This document shows, piece after piece, positions 8,939 to 16,866 of a stretch of DNA of 64,000 nt. The stretch's first letter is position 1, and each line of letters opens with the position of its first letter. Location of the stretch: the NCBI RefSeq assembly GCF_000317145.1, contig NC_019697.1, positions 372,001 through 436,000 of the forward strand, written 5' to 3'. The notes beneath the pieces are model-generated. The model saw nothing but the letters and a program-made list of their open reading frames with translations. It had not been told where the DNA came from and searched no databases. This DNA comes from Chamaesiphon minutus PCC 6605. GTDB taxonomy: Bacteria; Cyanobacteriota; Cyanobacteriia; Cyanobacteriales; Chamaesiphonaceae. Both the position numbers and the translations under genes were made by a program.

Positions 8939-10189
8939 ATGACTCGTCGATCGTTGCAACTGCGCCCAACTCATGTGAAGGATGCAAAAGCAGCATTCAA
9001 GCAGAGTAAATATACCACTCAAATCGGTCTGGCGATCGAAGCTGAGATTCAGGCGCAATCGACGGTGAGTGCTTTTTTTTGCGGTAGACCGCTGGATCGA
9101 GCCAACTTTAACAAACTTTGCGAACTATTAGATCTCGATCCGCTGGTTGTTGGCGAAGAACCGTTACCAGCTCCAGCCGTCAATAATAATTCGATTCCCG
9201 TTGCAGCTCCAGCTCCCGCGCTTTGTCGAGAGCGCGAAAATTTGTGGTACCAGCAGCTTTTGGCACCCCATGCTTTAATTAGAATTCAGGCTCCCGCTCA
9301 ATTTGGCAAAACTTCATTATTGTGGAAACTACTCGATCGCGCCGAACAGCAGGGACATTTATGTTTATACCTAAATCTTAATTCGATCGAGCCTGCTGGT
9401 TTTACAGATTCTAAGGCTTTTTTTCGAGCTTTTGTCTGCGAAATTGCTAGCGAGATCGCCGAAAAATATGTCGATTGTTTGATGTCATTAAGTCGTTATG
9501 ACGAACTAGCGGCATCGCTGACTCATACTAAAGCTTTTCTCAAATATCTCGAACATTTACAACAAAAAATAGCGCACCCTTTGACGATCGCGATTAATAA
9601 GCTCGATCGATTATTAGATTTCCCTGCTATTGCCGACGAATTTTTATTTCAGTTGCGAAATGTGAATGAAAAAAGTAAGAAAGGTGGCATTTGGGGAAAT
9701 TTTCGTCTCTTGTTGGCTTATTCTACGCCCAGAATCGAAGAGTTTGTAAATATTGCCGAAAATCGATCGCCATTTAATGTCGGCTATTCGATCGAGTTAG
9801 AAGAATTCAGTCCTAGTGAAGTAGCCGCACTAGCCGCGAGCAAAGGATTGGTTCTAGATGCAGCGCAAATTGAAGCCTTAATGCAACCGATCGGCGGTAT
9901 TCCCAGCCTAATTCAATTGACACTTAAAAGTCTAAGCGAAAACGAATCGCTCCAATTTGATTTAGCCACTACCGAGCCGCTGTATCAGGAGCATTTAGCA
10001 GTCCTCAAACTGTGGCTGCAACAGCGAGATTTGTATAACTTAATGCGCCAAATTGCGACCAATCCCACGACAACAACAGTCTCCCCAAAACAACGCAGTC
10101 TCCTTCATCGTCAGGGCTTAATTATTTCACTCGATCGTCAAGTCCGCGCTAGATGCGAACTCTATCGTCGCTACTTTGCATGGAACTAA
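8939..10189 (+). CDS. HTH-AAA-like domain protein with degenerate Walker B
   Basis: 416 residues. Residues 1-75 form a helix-turn-helix-like module common at the front of cyanobacterial STAND proteins (A-x-x-A-F-K-Q-S-K-Y-T-T ... T-V-S-A-F-F-C-G-R-P-L-D ... L-C-E-L-L-D-L-D). A linker follows, then an AAA-like (AAA_35) domain with Walker A A-P-A-Q-F-G-K-T-S at about 117-125. The Walker B position reads A-I-N-K-L-D-R-L where relatives have L-D-E-V-D-R, so both acidic residues are replaced and ATP hydrolysis is probably lost while nucleotide binding may remain. No sensor repeats follow, and the protein ends shortly after the AAA fold. Divergent from the AAA-WD40 gene, with starts only about 75 bp apart if 8863 is used. 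Partner or regulator of that protein is an inference. Confidence 0.8.
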   Translation: MTRRSLQLRPTHVKDAKAAFKQSKYTTQIGLAIEAEIQAQSTVSAFFCGRPLDRANFNKLCELLDLDPLVVGEEPLPAPAVNNNSIPVAAPAPALCRERENLWYQQLLAPHALIRIQAPAQFGKTSLLWKLLDRAEQQGHLCLYLNLNSIEPAGFTDSKAFFRAFVCEIASEIAEKYVDCLMSLSRYDELAASLTHTKAFLKYLEHLQQKIAHPLTIAINKLDRLLDFPAIADEFLFQLRNVNEKSKKGGIWGNFRLLLAYSTPRIEEFVNIAENRSPFNVGYSIELEEFSPSEVAALAASKGLVLDAAQIEALMQPIGGIPSLIQLTLKSLSENESLQFDLATTEPLYQEHLAVLKLWLQQRDLYNLMRQIATNPTTTTVSPKQRSLLHRQGLIISLDRQVRARCELYRRYFAWN

Positions 10190-10266
10190 TCTCGATATCG
10201 ACTTTAGCTATCTCATCATCTGCAATTCACTCAATGTACTAAAGTGGAGATCTCGTGAGGAAGGGG

Positions 10267-10287
10267 GGGGAGCGGGGAGCGGGGAGC
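10267..10287. repeat. Heptamer tandem repeat GGGGAGC x3
   Basis: Three exact copies of the 7-base unit GGGGAGC, followed by a degenerate partial copy, in the spacer before the aspartoacylase gene. It belongs with the other 7-bp-period arrays in this window. Confidence 0.8.
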
Positions 10288-10319
10288 AGGGAAAAGACTG
10301 TACTTCACAATTTTCAGCA

Positions 10320-10449
10320 CAGTTCCATATTAACTATTAACTATCCACTATCCACTATCCACTATTCACTATCAACTCTTAACTATCAACTATCAACTAT
10401 CAACTATCCACTATCAACTATCAACTATCCACTATCAACTATCCACTAT
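10320..10449. repeat. Heptamer tandem repeat array, unit CTATCAA / CTATCCA
   Basis: About 18 copies of a 7-base unit (CTATCAA alternating with CTATCCA, with a few CTATTAA and CTCTTAA variants) fill the spacer right up to the start codon of the aspartoacylase gene. The interleaving of two unit variants suggests growth by slippage of blocks. Frames that run through it on either strand are repeat translation and not genes. The array occupies the position of the ribosome-binding site of the next gene. Confidence 0.9.
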
Positions 10450-11341
10450 GAATTTGTTGTCAGGATCTATTCGACGGGTAGCAATTGTCGGCGGAACGCA
10501 TGGCAATGAGTTGACGGGTATTTATACGATCGAGAACTTGAATCGATGCCCACATCCGATCGATGGTTATAGCTTCGAGTGCATGACATTACTAGCCAAT
10601 CCTAAAGCAATTGCCGCCAATCGTCGCTATATCGATCGTGATTTGAATCGTTGTTTTGGCAATGCAGATTTGTCAAATCTAGATTTAACGAACTATGAAG
10701 ATATCCTAGCTAAAGAAATTGCCGCCAAATTAGGCCCTAAAGATCGGCCCCGAGCTGATGTAATTATCGATCTGCATACTTCTACATCCAACATGGGATT
10801 GACGATTTTACTGTCGAGTAAGCATCCATTTAACTTACGATTGGCAGCTTATTTGAGTACGCTTCATCCCGATGTCCGAGTCTGTTGTGGCATCCAATGC
10901 AACCAAGATGCACCGATGTTGCGATCGCTATCGCCATTAGGTTGCACGATCGAAGTTGGCGCGATCGCGCAAGGAATTCTCAATGCCGATCTATTCGATA
11001 AAACCCAGATGTTAGTTCGAGAAACTTTGAATTATATCGATGCTGAAAATCAGAGTAAGCCTTTACCAATTCCAACTGGTTTGACTGTATATCAAACGCT
11101 ATCTTCAGTAGATTACCCGCGCGATTCGTCGGGTAAAATCGAAGCAATGATTCATCCCAAACTTCAATTTCAAGATTATCAACCGCTGCAACCAGGCGAT
11201 CCGATGTTCTGGACATTTACAGGCGAATCGATTCTTTATCAGGGTGAATATACAGTTTTCCCAATCTTTATTAATGAAGCCGCTTATTACGAAAAAGGGA
11301 TTGCGATGTCATTAACAGAAAAACTAGTTTTACAGCCTTAA
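10448..11341 (+). CDS. Aspartoacylase / succinylglutamate desuccinylase family zinc hydrolase
   Basis: 297 residues of the AspA/AstE carboxypeptidase-like family, which removes acyl groups from N-acyl amino acids such as N-acetylaspartate. The zinc ligands are visible: G-G-T-H-G-N-E at 15-21 (His18, Glu21) and D-L-H-T at 109-112 (His110). The substrate-binding D-L-N-R is at 65-68 and a catalytic Glu is likely in T-I-E-V-G near 165. Length fits the cyanobacterial aspartoacylase group. The ATG at 10448 lies at the very end of a heptamer repeat array, so no normal Shine-Dalgarno sequence precedes it; in-frame starts further down would cut the zinc motif. Whether N-acetylaspartate is the true substrate is not shown. 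Confidence 0.88.
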   Translation: MNLLSGSIRRVAIVGGTHGNELTGIYTIENLNRCPHPIDGYSFECMTLLANPKAIAANRRYIDRDLNRCFGNADLSNLDLTNYEDILAKEIAAKLGPKDRPRADVIIDLHTSTSNMGLTILLSSKHPFNLRLAAYLSTLHPDVRVCCGIQCNQDAPMLRSLSPLGCTIEVGAIAQGILNADLFDKTQMLVRETLNYIDAENQSKPLPIPTGLTVYQTLSSVDYPRDSSGKIEAMIHPKLQFQDYQPLQPGDPMFWTFTGESILYQGEYTVFPIFINEAAYYEKGIAMSLTEKLVLQP

Positions 11342-12053
11342 TTTATCTAAAGTTAGTCGATCCCTGTCTGTTAGCGATCGGATCGATTACCTAACTTACC
11401 GGATGAAAAATATCGAGCGTTGTTAATAAATCTTCCGATCGATAGATAAATCTTCATGCATTTATATGCTGTGCGCTCTTTGTCTTGCTGCGCTGTTTAT
11501 GTCGGTAAACCCGACGTTGGCGTATCCTGTGGGTAAGCAAAAACGCGCACCGCTACGCCTCTGGGGTTGAAAATGTCTATGCTCTAAAATATATCTCTCG
11601 ATCGATCGATATTTAATTTAGATTTGGAGTTGTTTTATCACAAAAATTGTAGGATAATTTAAGACTTAGAGCCAAGACAAAAACTTTATAAAGTAACGAG
11701 CGATCGAGATCTTTTACTGACAATATCTCGATCGGTCTAAATCGATTGCGCGATTTATCGATCGAGTCGATAATTGTGTATCCAAATCCATAGCTGAGTG
11801 CAATAGACCGAAATCATCCACTAACGCTGAGGTTGTCGATCTGGCGATGATAGTCGAATTTCAGGCTTCGATCGAAGCATGTAAATAAATGGCGTTGCTG
11901 GTTGTAGGTATGATAATCATTTTGTACATTCTTCTCCCCCGCTCCTCGCTCTCTCCTCTAGTTTTTCATACCTCGTTGGCGAAGCCTCTCTGCAAGAGAA
12001 TCTAGCAAAGCCAAATAAATTTAATCCCAATAAATGATTCAGGATTGCCATCT
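11342..12053. other. Gene-free spacer of about 710 bp with one dispersed palindromic repeat
   Basis: No frame here looks coding. The spacer is rich in CGATCG words. At 11974-12003 it holds one copy of a dispersed small repeat (core CGTTGGCGAAGCCTCTC followed by a short inverted AGAGAATC end). Related copies lie at 28912-28944 and 33951-33977. The alcohol dehydrogenase promoter presumably lies between 11900 and 12050 but I could not place it. Confidence 0.55.
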
Positions 12054-13103
12054 ATGAAGACAAATGCCTACGCAGCTCAAAACGCTACGAGTCCACTCGC
12101 ACCGTTCGACATTCAACGCCGCGCTCTCGGTCAGCATGATGTCGCGATCGAAATCCTCTATTGTGGGGTTTGTCATTCAGACTTGCATACTGCCCGTGGC
12201 GAATGGGGTGGTACCAGTTATCCCTGCGTCCCCGGTCATGAAATCATCGGACGGGTGGTAGAAGTTGGAGCAAGCGTCCAGAAATTTAAAGCAGGTGACA
12301 CCGCTGGAGTCGGTTGTATGGTCGATTCTTGCCGCACTTGTGACAACTGCAAAGACGATCTCGAACAGTTTTGCGACAATACCGTCTTTACTTACAATTC
12401 TCCAGATAAACATACCAACGGTATCACCTACGGCGGCTACTCCGAGCGGATCGTTGCAGATGAAGCATTTGTGTTAAAGGTGCCGTCGAATTTAGATCTG
12501 GCTGCTACCGCACCGTTACTGTGCGCGGGGATAACCACTTACTCGCCAATGCACTACCACAACGTCACCAAAGGTCAAAAAGTAGGCATCGTCGGACTCG
12601 GTGGGTTGGGGCACATGGGCGTAAAAATAGCCAAGGCAATGGGCGCACATGTAGTCGTCTTTACTACCTCATCCAACAAAGTTGAAGATGCAAAGCGGCT
12701 GGGTGCAGATGAAGTCGTCAATTCTAAGAATGCGGACGAGATGAAGCCGCATCTAAATACTTTCCACTTCATTCTCGATACCGTATCCGCCCAACACGAT
12801 ATCAATGCCTACCTTCTGTTATTAAAACGCGATGGTAATCTCACCCAAGTCGGCGTACCACCCGAACCGCTGTCCCTAAATGTCGGTAGTTTGGTTTTCG
12901 GTCGGCGCAGTCTTAGCGGCTCGCTGATTGGCGGCATCAAGGAAACTCAAGAGATGTTAGATTTCTGCGGCGAACACAACATCACCTCTGACATCGAACT
13001 TATCCCCATTCAGAAAATTAATGAAGCTTACGATCGATTGGTGAAAAACGATGTCAAATACCGTTTTGTTATCGATATGGCCTCGTTAAAATCGGCTTCG
13101 TAA
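12054..13103 (+). CDS. Zinc-dependent alcohol dehydrogenase, cinnamyl-alcohol/YahK type
   Basis: A 349-residue medium-chain dehydrogenase that interconverts aldehydes and alcohols with NAD(P)H. The catalytic zinc ligands are Cys40 (G-V-C-H-S-D), His62-Glu63 (P-G-H-E) and a Cys near 159 (L-L-C-A-G). The structural zinc is held by four cysteines at 93, 96, 99 and 107. The Rossmann motif G-L-G-G-L-G-H-M lies near 180. The sequence after the second beta strand (F-T-T-S-S-N-K) lacks an acidic residue, which fits NADPH preference as in YahK. I start it at the ATG at 12054; a TTG three codons upstream is possible but less likely. It stands alone. Confidence 0.92.
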   Translation: MKTNAYAAQNATSPLAPFDIQRRALGQHDVAIEILYCGVCHSDLHTARGEWGGTSYPCVPGHEIIGRVVEVGASVQKFKAGDTAGVGCMVDSCRTCDNCKDDLEQFCDNTVFTYNSPDKHTNGITYGGYSERIVADEAFVLKVPSNLDLAATAPLLCAGITTYSPMHYHNVTKGQKVGIVGLGGLGHMGVKIAKAMGAHVVVFTTSSNKVEDAKRLGADEVVNSKNADEMKPHLNTFHFILDTVSAQHDINAYLLLLKRDGNLTQVGVPPEPLSLNVGSLVFGRRSLSGSLIGGIKETQEMLDFCGEHNITSDIELIPIQKINEAYDRLVKNDVKYRFVIDMASLKSAS

Positions 13104-13136
13104 ACCGATATTCGATCGGTAAATATTGGTGAGGAA

Positions 13137-13194
13137 GGGCGGGTTTGTTCGGATTTGATGGTTTTAGGCGTGAATTGTTAGCATAAACCCGCCC
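13137..13194. repeat. 58-bp inverted-repeat element, family A, copy 1
   Basis: Bounded by GGGCGGGTTT at 13137 and its inverse AAACCCGCCC ending at 13194. A second copy of equal length lies inverted at 40449-40506; the two share the internal GAATT...TAGCATAAACC segment. No coding capacity. It is probably a small mobile or palindromic repeat. Confidence 0.75.
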
Positions 13195-13238
13195 CTACAG
13201 ATCCATGAATTGATTCAATACATTCTCGTTAGTAGTTA

Positions 13239-13400
13239 GTAGGGTGGGCACTGCCCACCAGCACAAATTTTGATTTAACGAGACAAATATTTGGGATAGT
13301 TAATATCGATAAATTGTTGAAGAGATAGTTCGATCGGTAAAAACAGTTTTAATTTGTTTTGCTACGGCTCTAAATGGTATGTGGGCAGTGCCCACCCTAC
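13239..13400. mobile_element. MITE-like element, family B, copy 1 (162 bp)
   Basis: Perfect 20-bp terminal inverted repeats (GTAGGGTGGGCACTGCCCAC) at 13239-13258 and 13381-13400 enclose about 120 bp of AT-rich, non-coding DNA. A diverged copy lies at 41453-41632 and shares internal landmarks (AAATATTTGGG, the TCGATAAATTG region, and a GGCT(C)TAAA stretch before the right end). A single end is seen at 27575. Each terminal repeat is itself nearly palindromic. No transposase gene is present, so mobilisation would have to be in trans. No clear target-site duplication. Confidence 0.75.
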
Positions 13401-13429
13401 ATTTCTGTCCTACTGCGAGCTGGAGTTTT

Positions 13430-14056
13430 TTATGGCGGACAGTAATTTTCAATCTCTGGATCGATTTGTTTGACAATCTCTCTAACTAATTCATAATCAG
13501 TATTCCACTGTAATTCATCCTCATACGATCCATCCTCATATTCGTCTCGATCTAGAAAATATGCTCCTTGTCTGTAAAACTCAATTACTGAGCTTAGAAA
13601 TTTATCAATACTCGTATTAATCTTATATACAGAAGAATACTTTGTTGCAGCCCAGACAGAATTATCATTAGCTAAAGATCTTACAAAAATATTTCCAGCG
13701 GCACGATCCTCAAAGAATGGAATCATATCTGGTTGCCATTCAAGAAATTCATCAATATTATTGACTTGCCCTTCATCAATAACATCAGAAAATATGGGAT
13801 AAGATTTAAGAAATAGATCGATTTCTTCATTTATTCTATTTAATGGTAGGAGCCAATGAGTTGGGATCAGTATTGCGTCATCCCCTCCGTCGATACATGA
13901 ATAAAGATCGATCAAAGAATCAGGAATTGGCTTAATCTTAATTTGAGATTCTATTTCTACCGTAGAATGTCCCGTCCCTAATACATCATCAGGCACTGTA
14001 TAATCTAAATTTTTGATTAATTCTATCAACTCTTCGAGTAAAAGCTTAGTTTTCAT
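13430..14056 (-). CDS. SMI1/KNR4 (SUKH) family protein
   Basis: 208 residues, acidic and AT-rich relative to its neighbours. The layout fits the SUKH/SMI1-KNR4 fold: a segment I-P-D-S-L-I-D-L-Y-S-C-I-D-G-G-D near 38-53, a middle L-P-L-N-R-I-N-E-E, an F-F-E-D-R-A-A-G-N-I-F-V strand near 115, and W-A-A-T-K-Y-S-S near 134. Many SUKH proteins are immunity proteins against polymorphic toxins, but others are housekeeping; no toxin gene is adjacent. The ATG overlaps the stop of the upstream broken HEAT-like frame (TAATG), which suggests coupled translation or insertion into an older operon. Followed by the MITE-like element. Confidence 0.6.
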   Translation of the reverse strand: MKTKLLLEELIELIKNLDYTVPDDVLGTGHSTVEIESQIKIKPIPDSLIDLYSCIDGGDDAILIPTHWLLPLNRINEEIDLFLKSYPIFSDVIDEGQVNNIDEFLEWQPDMIPFFEDRAAGNIFVRSLANDNSVWAATKYSSVYKINTSIDKFLSSVIEFYRQGAYFLDRDEYEDGSYEDELQWNTDYELVREIVKQIDPEIENYCPP

Positions 14057-14456
14057 TATTTTGAGATACTCAATAATTCAACTCTAAATTGAGCTGTTTC
14101 GGCAACCAGTGATGAGAGATCGTTACGAAAAGCGACTAATCTAGCGATTCTTTCCTGATTCCAGCCATCAGTTTGCGATCGAGTAATTAATGCCGCCAGT
14201 GCGATGCGACGCAACCCTTCATCATTGCTAGCTGACAAAGCGCGTTCTAATCTCACTAATTCGCTGGCATCTTCTCTTCAATCGACTCGTGAAATTGCGG
14301 TTACGGCATTGCATAAAACTTCGGGATGTATTCGTCTGGCAGTAGCTAAGTTCTGAAAGAAAATCGCTAATTCCGATCGTGGCAAAGCAGTTACGGCCAG
14401 ATTAACATGCAAGCAGTAAGCGAGTGGATATAGTTGCCTTATTAATACGATCGAGG
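14056..14456 (-). pseudogene. Remnant of a HEAT-repeat protein, frameshifted and 5'-truncated
   Basis: Two overlapping minus-strand frames together read one HEAT-like C-terminal region. The first, at about 14278-14415, ends with F-F-Q-N-L-A-T-A-R-R-I-H-P-E-V-L-C-N-A-V-T-A-I. The second, 14056-14275, continues with L-V/R-L-E-R-A-L-S-A-S-N-D-E-G-L-R-R-I-A-L-A-A-L. They are joined only if one shift is allowed near 14275. Such sequence is common at the end of cyanobacterial HEAT/NACHT proteins. The 5' part is cut off where the cbiG-cobJ gene ends. The last frame ends in TAATG, shared with the SMI1-like start. I regard it as a decayed gene; whether it is translated is unknown. Confidence 0.55.
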
Positions 14457-16187
14457 TGTATATACCCAATTATTCCCATCCGCGCGGGGAATCAGTTTAG
14501 TTTGACTCGAACCGATTAAAATTACCGTTCGCATATCCGCCGACTCTGGAGCTAACTCGCCCAAAGTAATGACCTTCACCTCCTGTCCGGGTCTGCCCAG
14601 ATTGCGGGCGAGGATGACTGGGGTGGTGCCCGATCGAGTCTTCAGGAGGATTTCCTTAGCGGCGGTCAATTGCCAGGTGCGTTGGCTCGAAATGGGGTTG
14701 TAGAACGCGATCGCAAAATCAGATTCTGCCGCAGATGCAATCCGGCTGGCAACGACTTCCCACGGTTTGAGGATGTCAGAGAGCGAAATCGCACAAAAAT
14801 CGTGTCCCAAGGGGGCACCCACAGCAGCAGCGGCGGCTTGCATGGCCGAAATACCTGGCGCGACTTGGAGATCGATCGTTTGCCACTCTGGTTTGGCTTC
14901 TTTGTCGAGGACTTCTAAGACAGCCGCTGCCATCGCAAAGATTCCCGGATCGCCGGAGGAGACGACGACGACATTTTTACCGCTCGCGGCTAAATCTAAC
15001 GCTAACTTAGATCGATCGAGTTCGACCCGATTATCCGAGCCGTGGCACTGTTTCCCGACGGTGAGATCTTTAACTAAAGCTAAATAGGTGTGATAGCCGA
15101 CGATATCTGTTGCGGCGAGAATCGTCTGACGTACTTGTGGCGACATCCACTGTGGCGAGCCGGGGCCAGTACCGATGACAGTTATTTTACCCCGATCCTG
15201 TCCGATCGCGTGCGGCTCGATCGGCTGTGTGGCACTAAATATCGTTAAATTTCGATCGCTACTAACTACTGTTAAATCGGGATGTTCGATCGCGGATTCC
15301 ACCAAGCGAATCGGCAGATTTAAACTAGTCCCAATTCCGGCGATTGCGGCTCCAGCAGGTGTTTTGGGCAGAACGATACAAGCCACAGCAGCGAGGGCGA
15401 GATTGGCCGTGGTGAGTCGATCGAGAATTACTTCGATCCACCCCGCGATGCTAAATTGCGAGGGTTGTACGACTGCCAAGACTAGGCTGGTCGGATGATA
15501 GACCAATTGTGTGGGACTGCCGGAAATCGCCTGCGTAGTTATCGTAATTTGGCGTTCTCCTTGGGCACAAAAGGGGATCTCGCTAGCCGTCAACCACTCC
15601 GCATCCCCATCCAAACTCACACTGACACCCGCAATCAGATCGGCGATAAAAGCTTTGACATGTTGCGGATTTGCCAGTCGATAACCCGCTGGCGGATCTG
15701 GGAGCACGGTATTAAATTGGAGCTTTCCGGTAGTGGTAATCGCTGGTTGTACGTCCAACACCGCCGCAATGCGTTCGGCAAGATCGTTGACTCCCGTCAT
15801 CCCACCCAATAACGGCACTACCGCACTCCCATCCGCAGCCACAGACACGACTGGCGGTTCTGTTTTGCTATCTGTCAGCACTGGTGCGAGCGTCCGAATC
15901 AAAATTCCCGCCGCACACAAGCCGATAATCGGCACCCCCTGACTATAAAATTGCCGCAAAGTATCGCCAAAGTTGGCAAAACTCACATCCACATCTGTCG
16001 TTCTCCCCACCAACCCATACAATTGCGCTCCTGGTAAGGCTGTCATCAACTTCCGCGCGGTGGGGACGCTAATTTGATTGAGGACGACAACAGCGGGTGT
16101 AGTTCGCTGGCGTAGTAAGCGCAAAGCGCAGGCTTCGCCAACGACTACGCTCGCTACAGGTAGCCGCTCAGAATGAGAATCGAGCAT
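14442..16187 (-). CDS. cobJ: CbiG-CobJ fusion: cobalamin precorrin hydrolase and precorrin-3B C17-methyltransferase
   Basis: 581 residues with two enzymes of corrin-ring synthesis. Residues about 30-325 are CbiG-like (acetaldehyde-releasing ring opening; P-I-I-G-L-C-A-A-G-I-L-I-R and P-L-L-G-G-M-T-G-V-N-D-L-A near 85-140, then the C-terminal CbiG domain near 235-325). Residues about 333-575 are the SAM-dependent C17-methyltransferase CobJ/CbiH (V-I-G-T-G-P-G-S at the start, S-S-G-D-P-G-I-F near 413, N-P-I-S near 500). This fusion is common in cyanobacteria, which make pseudocobalamin. The first 30 residues are partly encoded by a dispersed repeat (16105-16158) and match no CbiG feature. No cobalamin riboswitch was seen upstream. 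It overlaps the HEAT remnant at its 3' end. Confidence 0.9.
   Translation of the reverse strand: MLDSHSERLPVASVVVGEACALRLLRQRTTPAVVVLNQISVPTARKLMTALPGAQLYGLVGRTTDVDVSFANFGDTLRQFYSQGVPIIGLCAAGILIRTLAPVLTDSKTEPPVVSVAADGSAVVPLLGGMTGVNDLAERIAAVLDVQPAITTTGKLQFNTVLPDPPAGYRLANPQHVKAFIADLIAGVSVSLDGDAEWLTASEIPFCAQGERQITITTQAISGSPTQLVYHPTSLVLAVVQPSQFSIAGWIEVILDRLTTANLALAAVACIVLPKTPAGAAIAGIGTSLNLPIRLVESAIEHPDLTVVSSDRNLTIFSATQPIEPHAIGQDRGKITVIGTGPGSPQWMSPQVRQTILAATDIVGYHTYLALVKDLTVGKQCHGSDNRVELDRSKLALDLAASGKNVVVVSSGDPGIFAMAAAVLEVLDKEAKPEWQTIDLQVAPGISAMQAAAAAVGAPLGHDFCAISLSDILKPWEVVASRIASAAESDFAIAFYNPISSQRTWQLTAAKEILLKTRSGTTPVILARNLGRPGQEVKVITLGELAPESADMRTVILIGSSQTKLIPRADGNNWVYTPRSY
16105..16158. repeat. 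Dispersed repeat inside the 5' end of cbiG-cobJ
   Basis: On the minus strand it reads CGTTGGCGAAGCCTGCG followed by CTTTGCGCTTACTACGC, with a second GTAGCGAGCGTAG arm. It shares its core with the small repeats at 11974, 17.9 kb and 28.9 kb. It is read in frame as V-V-V-G-E-A-C-A-L-R-L-L-R-Q, so the repeat contributes residues to the N-terminus of the protein. Confidence 0.6.
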
Positions 16188-16866
16188 GATTTAACAGATG
16201 ACGGTCTTCCCTATCTTATCGCTGGTGGGATGTGTTCGAGTTGCGGCTCCTGTCGATCTTCCGCCGCCGAATACGAACAACTTAAAATGTGACGGGAAAT
16301 AATGGCAAGTAGTTGTAAATTGAGATCTCCGATGAACTCTATGTTTAGTCACAGAAAAAATCCATCATTCGACAGCAAATTATTCGCAGACTCACCCTTA
16401 TTTAATAACGTGATAAATAACTTGATGGCTATTGTCTTTAAACCTTGCTGCTTCAAAATCTCGATCGCAGCCAATATCGACTTTTAGTGTGCGAGTCAAT
16501 CTATCGATCGAGATAAAGTCTACAGTTTTTTAGTGTTTAGTAGCTTACAATACAAAAACCTTACTTTTTTGTATTTACTATGGGTCAAACCCCAAAAAAC
16601 CTTTAAAGAATTATAATTGATGGTAACTGAAGGTTTTAGCGATTTTTTCGTTACATCCCTTGAGTAAGTATACTTTCAGACTTTCAGGACGTTGTGAGGT
16701 CGTGAGTTGAAAGCCACGATCGATTAGCTCAGATTTGGGCAGCGATCGAAATTCATGAGTTTAGTGGAGGCTCGAGGGCTGTGTGCCTGCTAACCATTCT
16801 CTCCCCAATTTTCATCCATTCGTTGTTACCTACGCCACATTCTGATTAGGTCATCACAGGATAATT
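16188..16866. other. Spacer of about 680 bp upstream of the PPK2 gene
   Basis: No supported gene: a 61-codon plus-strand frame at 16302-16487 has no recognisable features. At about 16550-16578 an AT-rich hairpin (AATACAAAAA paired with TTTTTGTATT) is visible. Further on, AAAACCTTTAAAG and CTGAAGGTTTTAG (about 16597-16642) could pair as a second hairpin. These may be regulatory or terminators, and phosphate control of the downstream PPK2 is conceivable, but I see no clear Pho box. Confidence 0.4.

Noticed and set aside
10255-10509. 84-codon plus-strand frame before the aspartoacylase gene
   Set aside because: It is the translation of heptamer repeats (I-N-Y-P-L-S-T units) and overlaps the real gene in another frame.
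14056-16187. Cobalamin riboswitch upstream of cbiG-cobJ
   Set aside because: The 5' region holds no recognisable B12 box or suitable leader.
16302-16487. 61-codon plus-strand frame upstream of PPK2
   Set aside because: No family features and no ribosome-binding site; lies in a probable regulatory spacer.
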